Assembly: GCF_009789575.1 (NCBI RefSeq)
Contig: NZ_CP046908.1
Coordinates: 2,046,001-2,110,000 of the forward strand
DNA from: Stappia indica
Lineage (GTDB): Bacteria > Pseudomonadota > Alphaproteobacteria > Rhizobiales > Stappiaceae
Direction of reading: 5' to 3'
Length of the DNA stretch: 64,000 nucleotides
The notes under the pieces: generated by a model
The model's input: only the letters and a program-made list of their open reading frames with translations
What the model was told of the DNA's origin: nothing
The model's database searches: none
In this document: one piece after another, positions 8,962 through 16,453 of the stretch
Layout of the letters: each line of letters begins with the position of its first letter
Position numbering within the stretch: position 1 is the stretch's first letter
Program-made: the position numbers and the translations under genes

Positions 8962-10209
8962 TCAGGCCCGCGAACTGACGGGGCGCAGCAGCACGGCGGC
9001 GCGGGCGCGAATGCCGGCGACCGCGACCAGCAGAACCAGCAGGGCGGCGGCAAGGCCGACCATCGCCAGCGCCTGCGGTTGGTCCGCTGCCAACCGGCCG
9101 AGAACGCCGCGCAGCACGATGTCGAAGGCGAGCAGCGCGCCGCAGGCGAGCGGCAGCGACAGGAAGCCGAAGACGCCGCGTCCGGCAAAGACGCAGGCGA
9201 GCAGCGCCAGCAGCGGCGCGACGAAGACGGCAATCGCCCGCGAGACGCGCTCGCCGGCGATCTTCAGCGCCTCCCGCCCGGTCTCGCCGGCACCTTGGCC
9301 CTCGCTCAGGGCCTCGAACACGGTCCACTCTCCGGCAACGTCGGTGCGCAGGGCATGGTTGAGGATGTTGTCGAGGCTGACCGGCAGCGACACGTTCTCG
9401 ACCTTGACCTGGGGGAGCGCGGGAATATTGGCGACGTCCGGCCGGCCGACGGCGAAAAGGTTCGGCCCGCGGCCCTGGCGCAGCATGCCGGCGCCCTCGC
9501 GCGCCTCGACCCGGATGAAGTCGTAGGCGATCACCCGGCCGAGCCCGAGACTGTAATTGCCTTCCCCGTCCGGCCCGGCCAGCTTCCAGTCGGCGGCCTG
9601 GGTGACGCGCCAGCGGCCCGCCTCGCCCGGCTGGTGGACGAAAAGGCTGTCGTGCGGCGGGGTGACGGACGTGTCGGAGAGGGCGGCGAAGGTCCGCCCG
9701 CGAATGGTCTCGACCAGGGTGCCCTCGCTCGGCCCGGTGATGCGGGAAAACAGCAGCTCGCTCTTCAGCTGGAAGATCACCGTGCGGGTGGCGTGGCGGG
9801 CCAGCGGATCGATGACGCCGGAAACCGCAAGGCTGGCGACAAAGGCGAGCGCGCCGAGCGACAGCGCGACGCGCACCGGCAGGCCCCAGGAGACGCCGGC
9901 CGCCGACAGGGCGACGAGCTCGCGCTCCTCGCGCGCGGCGACGAAGGCGAAATAGCCGCCGATGACGCAGGCGAGCGCCAACGCGAAGTCGAAGATCTCC
10001 GGCGAGGTGAGGCCGAGAACCGCGAGCGCGTAGAGAAGGTTGCCGCCATTGCCCAGCACCTCTTCCAGGATGCCGGTCAGCTTCTCGGCGAGGAACACGA
10101 CCTCGATGATGGCGACGACGAGCACCACCCGGCCGAGCACGCGCGCGAACAGGGACCGCGCGGCGAGAGAGGCAAGCGGTCTCACCTTACCCCGCACTCC
10201 GTCCGGCAC
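8962..10209 (-). CDS. LptF-like permease (YjgP/YjgQ family)
   Basis: A 415-residue partner of the LptG-like protein. It shows the same plan: three N-terminal membrane helices with the cytosolic AREERELVALSAAGVSWGLP coupling region near residues 90-110, a periplasmic domain at about 130-310 and three C-terminal helices. The two genes are separated by only 3 bp, as expected for subunits of one heterodimer. The ABC ATPase (LptB) they would need is not in the window. The first codon at 10209 is followed by a basic segment before helix 1. The upstream region carries the two-hairpin repeat at 10260. Confidence 0.8.
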   Translation of the reverse strand: MPDGVRGKVRPLASLAARSLFARVLGRVVLVVAIIEVVFLAEKLTGILEEVLGNGGNLLYALAVLGLTSPEIFDFALALACVIGGYFAFVAAREERELVALSAAGVSWGLPVRVALSLGALAFVASLAVSGVIDPLARHATRTVIFQLKSELLFSRITGPSEGTLVETIRGRTFAALSDTSVTPPHDSLFVHQPGEAGRWRVTQAADWKLAGPDGEGNYSLGLGRVIAYDFIRVEAREGAGMLRQGRGPNLFAVGRPDVANIPALPQVKVENVSLPVSLDNILNHALRTDVAGEWTVFEALSEGQGAGETGREALKIAGERVSRAIAVFVAPLLALLACVFAGRGVFGFLSLPLACGALLAFDIVLRGVLGRLAADQPQALAMVGLAAALLVLLVAVAGIRARAAVLLRPVSSRA

Positions 10210-10259
10210 GTCGCCCCGTTCCGCATCTCGCCCTGCATCGCTCTCCGTCGTGTTTCATG

Positions 10260-10424
10260 CTAGTCACCCGAATCTGAAGTTCGTCACATTTGGCAGCAAG
10301 CTCTGTACGAACTTCAGATTCAAAAGAGTGACTAGTAAGTTTATGTTTCTAGTGTGGTTTTCGAATTTGAAATACGCTCCGACGGTTGCCGCAAAACGAG
10401 GCGTATTTCAAATTCACCACACTA
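10260..10424. repeat. Two-hairpin intergenic repeat, copy A
   Basis: Hairpin 1 (10260-10335) has outer arms CTAGTCAC/GTGACTAG and inner arms GAATCTGAAGTTCGT (10270-10284) / ACGAACTTCAGATTC (10307-10321). Hairpin 2 (10350-10424) has outer arms TAGTGTGGT/ACCACACTA and inner arms GAATTTGAAATACGC (10363-10377) / GCGTATTTCAAATTC (10401-10415). An inverted copy with the same inner arms is at 43210-43377. Both copies lie between divergent genes. It may be a MITE-like or REP-like element or a double regulatory site; the sequence alone does not decide. Confidence 0.85.
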
Positions 10425-10493
10425 TAGCCCGGCCTGCCGCGCGGCATCCCGCCCGGCGGTTCCGATTCCGATCCTCATCATAGGCCGGCCGCA

Positions 10494-10973
10494 ATGTCCC
10501 GTCTTGTCCATAAGCCCAGCCAGCGGCTCGGTCATGTCCTGGCCCTGTCCTTCGGCGCCGGCCTGTCGCCGGTCTGGCCGGGCACGGTGGGTGCCATCGT
10601 CGGCCTCGTCCTGGCCGCCGGGCTGGCGATGCTGTCGGTGCCGCTGCAAATCGCCGGCCTTGCCGCCCTGTTCTTCGTCGGCGTGTGGGCCTCCGGCGTC
10701 GTCGCGACGGCGACCGGGACCGAGGACCCGCAGATCGTGGTGATCGACGAGAGCTTCGGCGCCGCCGCCGTGGTTCTGGCGCTGCCGGCCGAGCCGCTGT
10801 GGTGGATCGCCGGCTTCATCGCCTTCCGCGCCTTCGACATCCTCAAGCCGTTCCCGGTCAACTGGGTCCAGGACCGCGTGAAGGGGGGCACCGGCATCAT
10901 GCTGGACGACGCCGCCGCGGCGCTCTACGCGATCCTGGTCCTTGCGCCCATCGCCTGGGTTCTCGCCGGCTGA
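10494..10973 (+). CDS. pgpA: PgpA-like phosphatidylglycerophosphatase
   Basis: A 159-residue membrane phosphatase of the PgpA family, which removes the terminal phosphate from phosphatidylglycerol-phosphate. Family marks include the N-terminal GLSPVWPGTVGAIVG, VVIDE in the middle, FRAFDILKPFPVNW and the C-terminal DDAAAALYA. Four hydrophobic segments are apparent. PgpA-like proteins are also thought to act on phosphatidylinositol-phosphate in Bacteroidetes inositol-lipid loci (from memory). With an inositol synthase nearby, that alternative deserves weight. The gene converges with the CdsA-like gene, 7 bp away. Confidence 0.88.
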   Translation: MSRLVHKPSQRLGHVLALSFGAGLSPVWPGTVGAIVGLVLAAGLAMLSVPLQIAGLAALFFVGVWASGVVATATGTEDPQIVVIDESFGAAAVVLALPAEPLWWIAGFIAFRAFDILKPFPVNWVQDRVKGGTGIMLDDAAAALYAILVLAPIAWVLAG

Positions 10974-10980
10974 GGCTGCT

Positions 10981-11769
10981 TCACGGGGCAAGGCGCAGCA
11001 GCAGAACCAGCGCGGGACCTGCGATCAGCCAGGCATCGACGATGTCGAGCAGCCCGCCCTGTCGCGGCAGCACCTGCGGGTAGTCCTTGACGCCGGAGGC
11101 GCGCTTCAGCCGCGAGCCGGCAAGGTCGCCCACCACCGCCGCAACCGCAATGACGCCGGCAGCCGCCAGCGACAGGCCGAGCGACCAGCCGAGCAGCAGG
11201 GGCCCGGCAATCGCCGCCGTCAGCGCCAGCATGGCCGCGCCGATGGCAAGGCCCTCGACGGTCTTGCGCGGGCTGAGCCGCGGGAAGGCCGGATGCCGGC
11301 CGAACAGCTTGCCGCCGAACAGGGCGTAGCTGTCGTAGGTCTCGACCAGCAGGAAGGCGAGCACCAGCACGCCGGCATTGGCCGGCTCGACGCCGGCGGC
11401 AACGAACAGCGCCAGCGGCAGGCCGGGGAAGAGCAGCACCTCGGCGACAAGACGCACTGTTCCGGCCGTCCCGCCGGCGCGCAGGTGCCGACGCCAGGCA
11501 ACGGCAACCGCCTCATAGGCGACGCGCGTCGCAAGGGCGGCCAGCGCCAGCGAGAGCACGAGGCCGCCGGCAACGAAGGGGCCGAGCCCGCCGCCGACGA
11601 TCACCAGTTCCGTGCCGTAGACCGGCCAGAGCGGGCGCGCCTGCGCTGCCGTTGCGGGCACGAGGCTGCCCAGCGCCAGCAGCACGGCGCCGATGGCAAG
11701 GCAGACGAGAACGGCGAGCGCCGCAATGTCGAGGGGAACGAGGGCCGGCATCATGGCAGGGGGCATCAT
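10981..11769 (-). CDS. CdsA-like CTP-transferase (phosphatidate cytidylyltransferase family)
   Basis: A 262-residue protein with about seven membrane segments. The C-terminal family signature is SRLKRASGVKDYPQVLPRQGG followed by LLDIVD. This matches the phosphatidate cytidylyltransferase pattern except that Q replaces the usual H and I replaces R in the L-D-R-x-D part. The enzyme would make CDP-diacylglycerol or a related CDP-lipid from CTP. The altered residues could reflect a different lipid substrate, such as a sphingoid or ether lipid. The ATG at 11769 is chosen because it lies just after the preceding gene's stop at 11780; ATGs at 11754 and 11751 are alternatives. Confidence 0.8.
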   Translation of the reverse strand: MMPPAMMPALVPLDIAALAVLVCLAIGAVLLALGSLVPATAAQARPLWPVYGTELVIVGGGLGPFVAGGLVLSLALAALATRVAYEAVAVAWRRHLRAGGTAGTVRLVAEVLLFPGLPLALFVAAGVEPANAGVLVLAFLLVETYDSYALFGGKLFGRHPAFPRLSPRKTVEGLAIGAAMLALTAAIAGPLLLGWSLGLSLAAAGVIAVAAVVGDLAGSRLKRASGVKDYPQVLPRQGGLLDIVDAWLIAGPALVLLLRLAP

Positions 11770-11779
11770 CGCGCCGCGC

Positions 11780-12619
11780 TCAGTCCCGGTGCGAGCGGGC
11801 AACGCGCGCCTGCCACAGCCGGAGTGCGGGCGACAGCAGGCTGTGGCCATGGGCGAGAAGCTGCATCTGCAGGCCGGGCGCCACGGTGAAGCGGCCCTTC
11901 TCGGCAGCGAGGATGATCTTTTCCGCCACCCGCTCCGCCTGCCAGAGGCCGCCGCCGGCGGTGATCGCCCGGGTGGCCGCCGGCTTGGTCGCGTTCTCGG
12001 CGACAAGCTGCGGCGTGTCGGTGTCCGGCGGATAGGCAAGGGTCACCGAGATGTTGCGGTCGGCGAGCTCCACCCGCAGGACCTCGGCAAGGCCGCGCAT
12101 GGCGAATTTCGACGGCGCATAGGCGCCATAGCCGTAGATGCCGAAGAAGGCCGCGCCCGAGGAGACGAAGACCATCCGCCCGCCGCCCGCGCCCGCCATC
12201 TCCGGTGCCAGCGCATGGGCGACATGCAGCGCGCCGAGATAATTGGTGCGCATCTGCATCAGGTGGTCGTCGAGCGGCTGCTCCAGAAAACGGCCCGGAC
12301 GGGCAACGCCGGCATTCATCACCGCCCAGCGCGGCACGCCGAGTTCGGTGGTGATGCCGGCAATGGCCTCGCGCGCCTGATCGGCATCGCCGACATCCGC
12401 AGCGCGCACTGCGATGCGTGCTTGCGGCACGGCGGTGGAGATTTCGGCGCGGGCGCTTTCAAGCCGCTCGGCCCCGCGCGAGACGAGGGCAAGGTCGAAG
12501 CCCTTGCGCGCCAGCGACAGCGCCATGGCGCGGCCGATGCCGCTGCTGCCGCCGGTGATCAGGGCGACGGGGCGCCCGGCGGCGCCGAGCAGCCCTGCGC
12601 CCGTCGCACCGCCGGTCAT
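11780..12619 (-). CDS. Short-chain dehydrogenase resembling 3-ketodihydrosphingosine reductase
   Basis: A 279-residue NAD(P)-dependent SDR. The cofactor loop TGGSSGIG is at residues 22-29, NAG at 102-104, and the catalytic S/Y/K are S153 or S154, Y167 and K171. The segment YPPDTDTP (196-203), followed by EN and KP, is a hallmark of eukaryotic 3-ketodihydrosphingosine reductase (KDSR), where it lies in the substrate loop. With a serine-palmitoyltransferase-like enzyme in the same run of genes, reduction of 3-ketosphinganine to sphinganine is the likely step. The gene starts 2 bp after the inositol-phosphate synthase stop codon, so the two are probably co-translated. Confidence 0.82.
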   Translation of the reverse strand: MTGGATGAGLLGAAGRPVALITGGSSGIGRAMALSLARKGFDLALVSRGAERLESARAEISTAVPQARIAVRAADVGDADQAREAIAGITTELGVPRWAVMNAGVARPGRFLEQPLDDHLMQMRTNYLGALHVAHALAPEMAGAGGGRMVFVSSGAAFFGIYGYGAYAPSKFAMRGLAEVLRVELADRNISVTLAYPPDTDTPQLVAENATKPAATRAITAGGGLWQAERVAEKIILAAEKGRFTVAPGLQMQLLAHGHSLLSPALRLWQARVARSHRD

Positions 12620-12621
12620 GG

Positions 12622-13734
12622 TCAGGCCGCCTCGCCGTTGGCGAAGGCGAGCAGGCGGTCGTAGCCTTCCGCATCCTCGATCTGCAGAGGCGGATGCTTG
12701 AACAGGAACGCGCTCGCATCCTCGATCGGGCCGGCAAGACCGCGGTCGGCGGCGATCTTGGCGCAGCGGATGGCGATCAGCGCCATGGCCGCGGCATTGG
12801 GGGAATCCTCGACTTCCAGCCGCATCTCGACATGGGTGCGCACGCCGCCGAACAGCCGGCCCTCGAGGCGGACATAGGCGACCTTGCGATCGTTGAGCCA
12901 CGGCACGTAGTCCGAGGGGCCGATGCGGATCTCGCTGTCGGAGAGCCGCGCGTTCATCGCGGTCTGCACGGCCTCGGTCTTGGACTCCCGCTTCATCGCG
13001 AGGCGGTCCATGTCCATCATGTTGAGGAAGTCGGTGTTGCCGCCGACATTGAGCTGGTAGGTGCGGTCGACCTTGACGCCGCGCATGTCGGCGAGCCGGG
13101 CCAGCGCCCGGTGGGTGATCGTCGCGCCGAACTGCGCCTTGAAGTCGTCGCCGACGATCGGCACGCCGGCCTCGCGGAAGCGGGCGGCCCAGACCGGATC
13201 GGAGGCGATGAAGACCGGGATGCCGTTGACGAAGGCGCAGCCGGCTTCCAGCGCGCATTCGGCGTAGAACTGCGTCGCCTCGACCGAGCCGACGGGAAGG
13301 AAGTTGATCATCACGTCGGCCTTGGCCTCGCGCAGGGCGGCGACGATGCCGGCCTTGTCGAGCGCCGGCGCGCTGGAGACGACGAAGCTGCGGTCGGGCG
13401 CCTGGTTGCGCATGAAGGCGGAAACGCCGTCGAGATCCGGCCCGCGCAGCACCGGCGCGGTCATGCCGGAAAGATCCTTGTGGAAGATCTCGGTGCAGTT
13501 CGGCAGGGCGACCGCCGCCTCGCCCACCGTGCGTCCGACCTTGCGTGCATCGACCTCGAAGGCGAGCACGATGTCGACGTCTTCCGGCCTGTAGCCGCCG
13601 AGCACCGGGAACGGCACGCCCACCGCCTCGTCGCCCAGCGCCCGGCAATAGGCCACGCCCTGGATCAGCGAGCTTGCGCAATTGCCGGCACCGACAATCG
13701 CGGTACGGATCGTTTTCGCGGAAGAAGCGCTCAT
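12622..13734 (-). CDS. ino1: Inositol-3-phosphate synthase
   Basis: A 370-residue myo-inositol-1(3)-phosphate synthase of the short archaeal/actinobacterial type. It converts glucose-6-phosphate to inositol phosphate with NAD. The Rossmann loop GAGNCASSLIQG occupies residues 15-26. NVGGNTDFLNM and RESKTEAV, carrying the catalytic lysines, lie near 230-260. The enzyme is unusual in alphaproteobacteria, which mostly import and degrade inositol. Its place between sphingoid-base genes and next to CdsA/PgpA-like genes points to inositol-lipid or inositol-phosphate head-group synthesis. Confidence 0.93.
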   Translation of the reverse strand: MSASSAKTIRTAIVGAGNCASSLIQGVAYCRALGDEAVGVPFPVLGGYRPEDVDIVLAFEVDARKVGRTVGEAAVALPNCTEIFHKDLSGMTAPVLRGPDLDGVSAFMRNQAPDRSFVVSSAPALDKAGIVAALREAKADVMINFLPVGSVEATQFYAECALEAGCAFVNGIPVFIASDPVWAARFREAGVPIVGDDFKAQFGATITHRALARLADMRGVKVDRTYQLNVGGNTDFLNMMDMDRLAMKRESKTEAVQTAMNARLSDSEIRIGPSDYVPWLNDRKVAYVRLEGRLFGGVRTHVEMRLEVEDSPNAAAMALIAIRCAKIAADRGLAGPIEDASAFLFKHPPLQIEDAEGYDRLLAFANGEAA

Positions 13735-13740
13735 ACTGTC

Positions 13741-13774
13741 TGGTTACCCCCGAACCCTGCCCGGACGGGGTGAC
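13741..13774. promoter_or_regulatory. Inverted repeat and leader motif before the inositol synthase
   Basis: On the coding (minus) strand, the leader contains GGGTTCGGGGGTAACCA a few bases before the start codon. Together with GGTCACCCC further upstream it forms an inverted repeat with one mismatch. A near-identical stretch, GGGTTTGGGGGTAATCA (15 of 17 bases), stands directly before the serine-palmitoyltransferase-like gene at 15838-15854. The shared leader suggests common transcriptional or translational control, but no regulator is identified. Confidence 0.4.
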
Positions 13775-13855
13775 CGTCCGCTTCTCTGGCTGTTGTCGCG
13801 CGCGGCAGTCCCGCGCGCCTGATGCCTGCCGCCGGCCTCGCCGACGCGGCAAGCG

Positions 13856-14533
13856 TTACTCGATCTCGATCCGTTCGACCAGCGGCTTGCCGGTCTCGGC
13901 GTCATGGCCCATCACCAGCACCTCGCGCACGCTCGGCATCAGCCCGCTCTCGTCCACATCCGCATAGGCAGAGGCCATGCGCATGGTCCGCCCGCCGACG
14001 GGAAGCAGAAGCTCGGCCCGGCCCGGCTCGACCAGGCGCAAGGTCGCCGGCCGCTCGGAATAGGACACGATGTGGATGCGGAAGACATCCGGATCATCGG
14101 TCGCGCGCGCCCTGACGCCGAAGGCGAAACTGTCCTCGATCATCTTCAGCGGCAGCTGCTCGCCGGTGGTGTTGAAGCGCCGCCAATAGGCGACGATCGG
14201 CTCGCGCGGGTCGAGCCTGCCGTCCTGCGTGAAGCGGGCGGCATAGACCACCGTGTTGGAATTGCTGGACCGCTGGAGATAGAAGACCTGGCCCGGGTCG
14301 CTGGGCACCGGAAAATCCGGGCGCACCACCGGCAGGCTCGCGACCTCGGTGACCACGGAGCCTCGCGGCTTCTGCGCGTTGCCCGGCGTGATGCGGGTTC
14401 CCTCGATGGCCATGGCCGCCGGCGCCAGGACGACCAGCGCCGCCAGCACGGCACAAAGGAGGCGAAGCGAACGCCCGGCATGGGTCGTCCGCGAGTGACC
14501 CGGCTTCATGCCGGCCCTTTCGTCAGCTGTCAT
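13856..14533 (-). CDS. DUF4833 protein, exported
   Basis: A 225-residue protein of unknown function. A basic N terminus and a hydrophobic stretch (about residues 24-42, ending AMA-IE) predict a signal peptide; ATG codons at 14533 or 14509 are both possible starts. The mature part has FYLQRSSNSNTVVYAARF and later PIVAYWRRFNTTGEQLPL, which I recognise as DUF4833. From memory, this family travels with inositol-phosphate synthase and CDP-alcohol transferase genes in Bacteroidetes. Its place here, between the inositol synthase and the sphingoid-base gene, fits that association. A periplasmic role in handling or transporting the inositol lipid is conjecture. Confidence 0.7.
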   Translation of the reverse strand: MTADERAGMKPGHSRTTHAGRSLRLLCAVLAALVVLAPAAMAIEGTRITPGNAQKPRGSVVTEVASLPVVRPDFPVPSDPGQVFYLQRSSNSNTVVYAARFTQDGRLDPREPIVAYWRRFNTTGEQLPLKMIEDSFAFGVRARATDDPDVFRIHIVSYSERPATLRLVEPGRAELLLPVGGRTMRMASAYADVDESGLMPSVREVLVMGHDAETGKPLVERIEIE

Positions 14534-14593
14534 GGCGATGCCAACTCCGCTCGGTGCGCGCCCCGTGCCCCGATTGTTCCGGCCCGGCCGGCG

Positions 14594-15835
14594 TCAGGCG
14601 CCGACGACGGCCTGTTGCAGCAGCTCCGCCTGCGCCGAGCCCTCGCCATGCGCCACCGCGGCGGCAATGGCGATGGCCTTGTCCATCTGCTCGTGCGTAT
14701 GCGCGGCCGACAGGAAGAAGCGGATGCGCGGCTGGTCCTTCGGCACGCCGATCTGGACGATGGGCGGGGCATAGACGCCCTGCTCCAGCAGCACCTGGGA
14801 GGCGATCATCGTCTGCATCGGGCTGGAGAACAGGATCGGCACCACGCCGCAACCGATGGCCGGGCCGGTGTTCAGCCCCATGGAGCGGGCGCGATCGCGG
14901 AAATAAAGCGAATTCTCGTGCAGGCGGGTGACGCGCTGCGGCTCGGCCTTCAGCTGCGTCAGCGCGCCATGGGCGCTGCCGAGCGTCGCCGGCGACAGGC
15001 CGACGCTGTAGACGAAGCCGGGCAGGGTGAAGCGCAGCCAGTCGATCACCCCCTGCTCGGCGCAGATGAAGCCGCCGGAGGAGACGAAGGACTTGGACAG
15101 GGTGCCGACCGTCAGCTCGATGCGCCGCGGATCGATGTCGAAATGCTCGCACAGGCCGCGCCCGGTGGCGCCGAGCACCCCGTAGGAATGCGCCTCGTCG
15201 ACGAGCAGCCAGGCGTCATGGGCTTCCTTCATCTCGACCAGCCGCGGCAGGTCGGGAATGTCGCCGTCCATGGAATAGAGGCCTTCGACGACGATGAGCA
15301 CGTTGCGATACTGGCCGCGCACCTCTTCCAGCTGGCGCTCCAGATCGTCGAGATCATTGTGGTTGAAGACCCGGTGATCGTAGCGGCCGTTCTTGGCGCC
15401 GACGAAGATCGAGTTGTGGGCCAGCTCGTCGATCAGAACGAGATCGCGCGGCCCCATCAGGAAGTTGATGAGCGAGACGTTGACCAGATAGCCGCTGACC
15501 AGCGACATCACGTCGCCGACGCCGAGGAAATCCGCCAGCTCGCGCTCGAAAGCGCGGTGGCCGGCACGCTCGCCGCCGACGAGGCGCGAGGCGCCGACGC
15601 CGGTGCCGAGCCGGTGCAGCTCGATGCTCGCCGCCTCGATCACGTCCGGGTGGTTGCTCAGGCCCAGATAGTCGTAATGGGCGAAGCTGACGAAGGGAAT
15701 GCCGTTGCGCTCGCAGGTTTCACGCTGCTGGTCGACGGGGAGAAAATACGGATTGTGCTGCTCGATGATCGCCTTGCCGGCCAGACGAAAGCGGCGCTCA
15801 GCGACAACGGAAAAGCTCGGCCGATCAGGCTTCAT
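14594..15835 (-). CDS. Serine palmitoyltransferase-like alpha-oxoamine synthase
   Basis: A 413-residue PLP enzyme of the alpha-oxoamine synthase family, which condenses an amino acid with an acyl thioester. Visible marks are the substrate-side YDYLGLSNH (54-62), DELAHNS (136-142), VDEAHSYGVLG (212-222) and the PLP-lysine motif GTLSKSF with K248. The family includes serine palmitoyltransferase, 8-amino-7-oxononanoate synthase and 2-amino-3-ketobutyrate ligase. A KDSR-like reductase downstream and the absence of biotin or threonine genes favour serine palmitoyltransferase. No dedicated acyl carrier protein or ceramide synthase is seen in the window. Confidence 0.82.
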   Translation of the reverse strand: MKPDRPSFSVVAERRFRLAGKAIIEQHNPYFLPVDQQRETCERNGIPFVSFAHYDYLGLSNHPDVIEAASIELHRLGTGVGASRLVGGERAGHRAFERELADFLGVGDVMSLVSGYLVNVSLINFLMGPRDLVLIDELAHNSIFVGAKNGRYDHRVFNHNDLDDLERQLEEVRGQYRNVLIVVEGLYSMDGDIPDLPRLVEMKEAHDAWLLVDEAHSYGVLGATGRGLCEHFDIDPRRIELTVGTLSKSFVSSGGFICAEQGVIDWLRFTLPGFVYSVGLSPATLGSAHGALTQLKAEPQRVTRLHENSLYFRDRARSMGLNTGPAIGCGVVPILFSSPMQTMIASQVLLEQGVYAPPIVQIGVPKDQPRIRFFLSAAHTHEQMDKAIAIAAAVAHGEGSAQAELLQQAVVGA

Positions 15836-16453
15836 TCTTGATTACCCCCAAACCCGAACCCGGATCGAAGACCGTTCGAGCTGTCTCAATTTATCAGGAG
15901 CCGACACCTGCAGCACAGTCGGCGCACCCAGAAAGGCGACCTGGACAGGCGACCTGCAGGACATGGCAAGCCCGGCTCCCAAAATTCCGGGCAGTCATCG
16001 AGGTCATCGGCGTTCCGGCACGGGTGGTACAGGGGCGGCGACTGCCCGCTTGTCCTGCAAGCCCCCTTGCAAGGAACAGTCTGCCGCCGAGCCCCCACTC
16101 AGACGGAATTCGCTAAATAGCCGAAAGGTAGGAAACTGTCGAGTAAGCCGACGAAGAGAGAGGGGTGATACGGACGCATGGCCGGTCCTCCCCGCCCAGC
16201 ACGCCCCGCGCAAAGGGCGCGACAGGCCCTCCCCGAGGCATCCGCGCGGGCCGGGAGTTCACCCAGCGGAACATCGCCGGCCCGGCACCGCCGCAAACGA
16301 ACGCAGGGGCGCGCATCTCCACCGGTTTCCCTCGCAAATGCACCGGCCGCGGCCGCAGGCGAGGCATGGCGGGCGGCCGCCGCCTTCGCGCGCTGCGGCA
16401 CCGCCGGAGGTCGATAACCCACGGCAGCACAACCGCTTCGCCCCGCCCCCGGA
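15836..16453. other. 618-bp region without a convincing gene
   Basis: This gap separates the phosphonate genes from the sphingoid/inositol genes; both sets are on the minus strand, so it should hold the promoter of the 15835 gene. It contains the GGGTTTGGGGGTAATCA leader (15838-15854, minus strand), a direct repeat AGGCGACCTG (15934 and 15947) and a weak hairpin around 16050-16078. Open frames here have no family features. Confidence 0.6.

Noticed and set aside
10260-10424. CRISPR array or tRNA-like structure
   Set aside because: There are only two hairpins of different sequence, no regular repeat-spacer units and no cas genes. The folds lack tRNA features.
14594-15835. Biotin synthesis (8-amino-7-oxononanoate synthase) for the SPT-like gene
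   Set aside because: The family is shared, but no other biotin gene is nearby, while a KDSR-like reductase is. The alternative remains possible and is noted in the feature.
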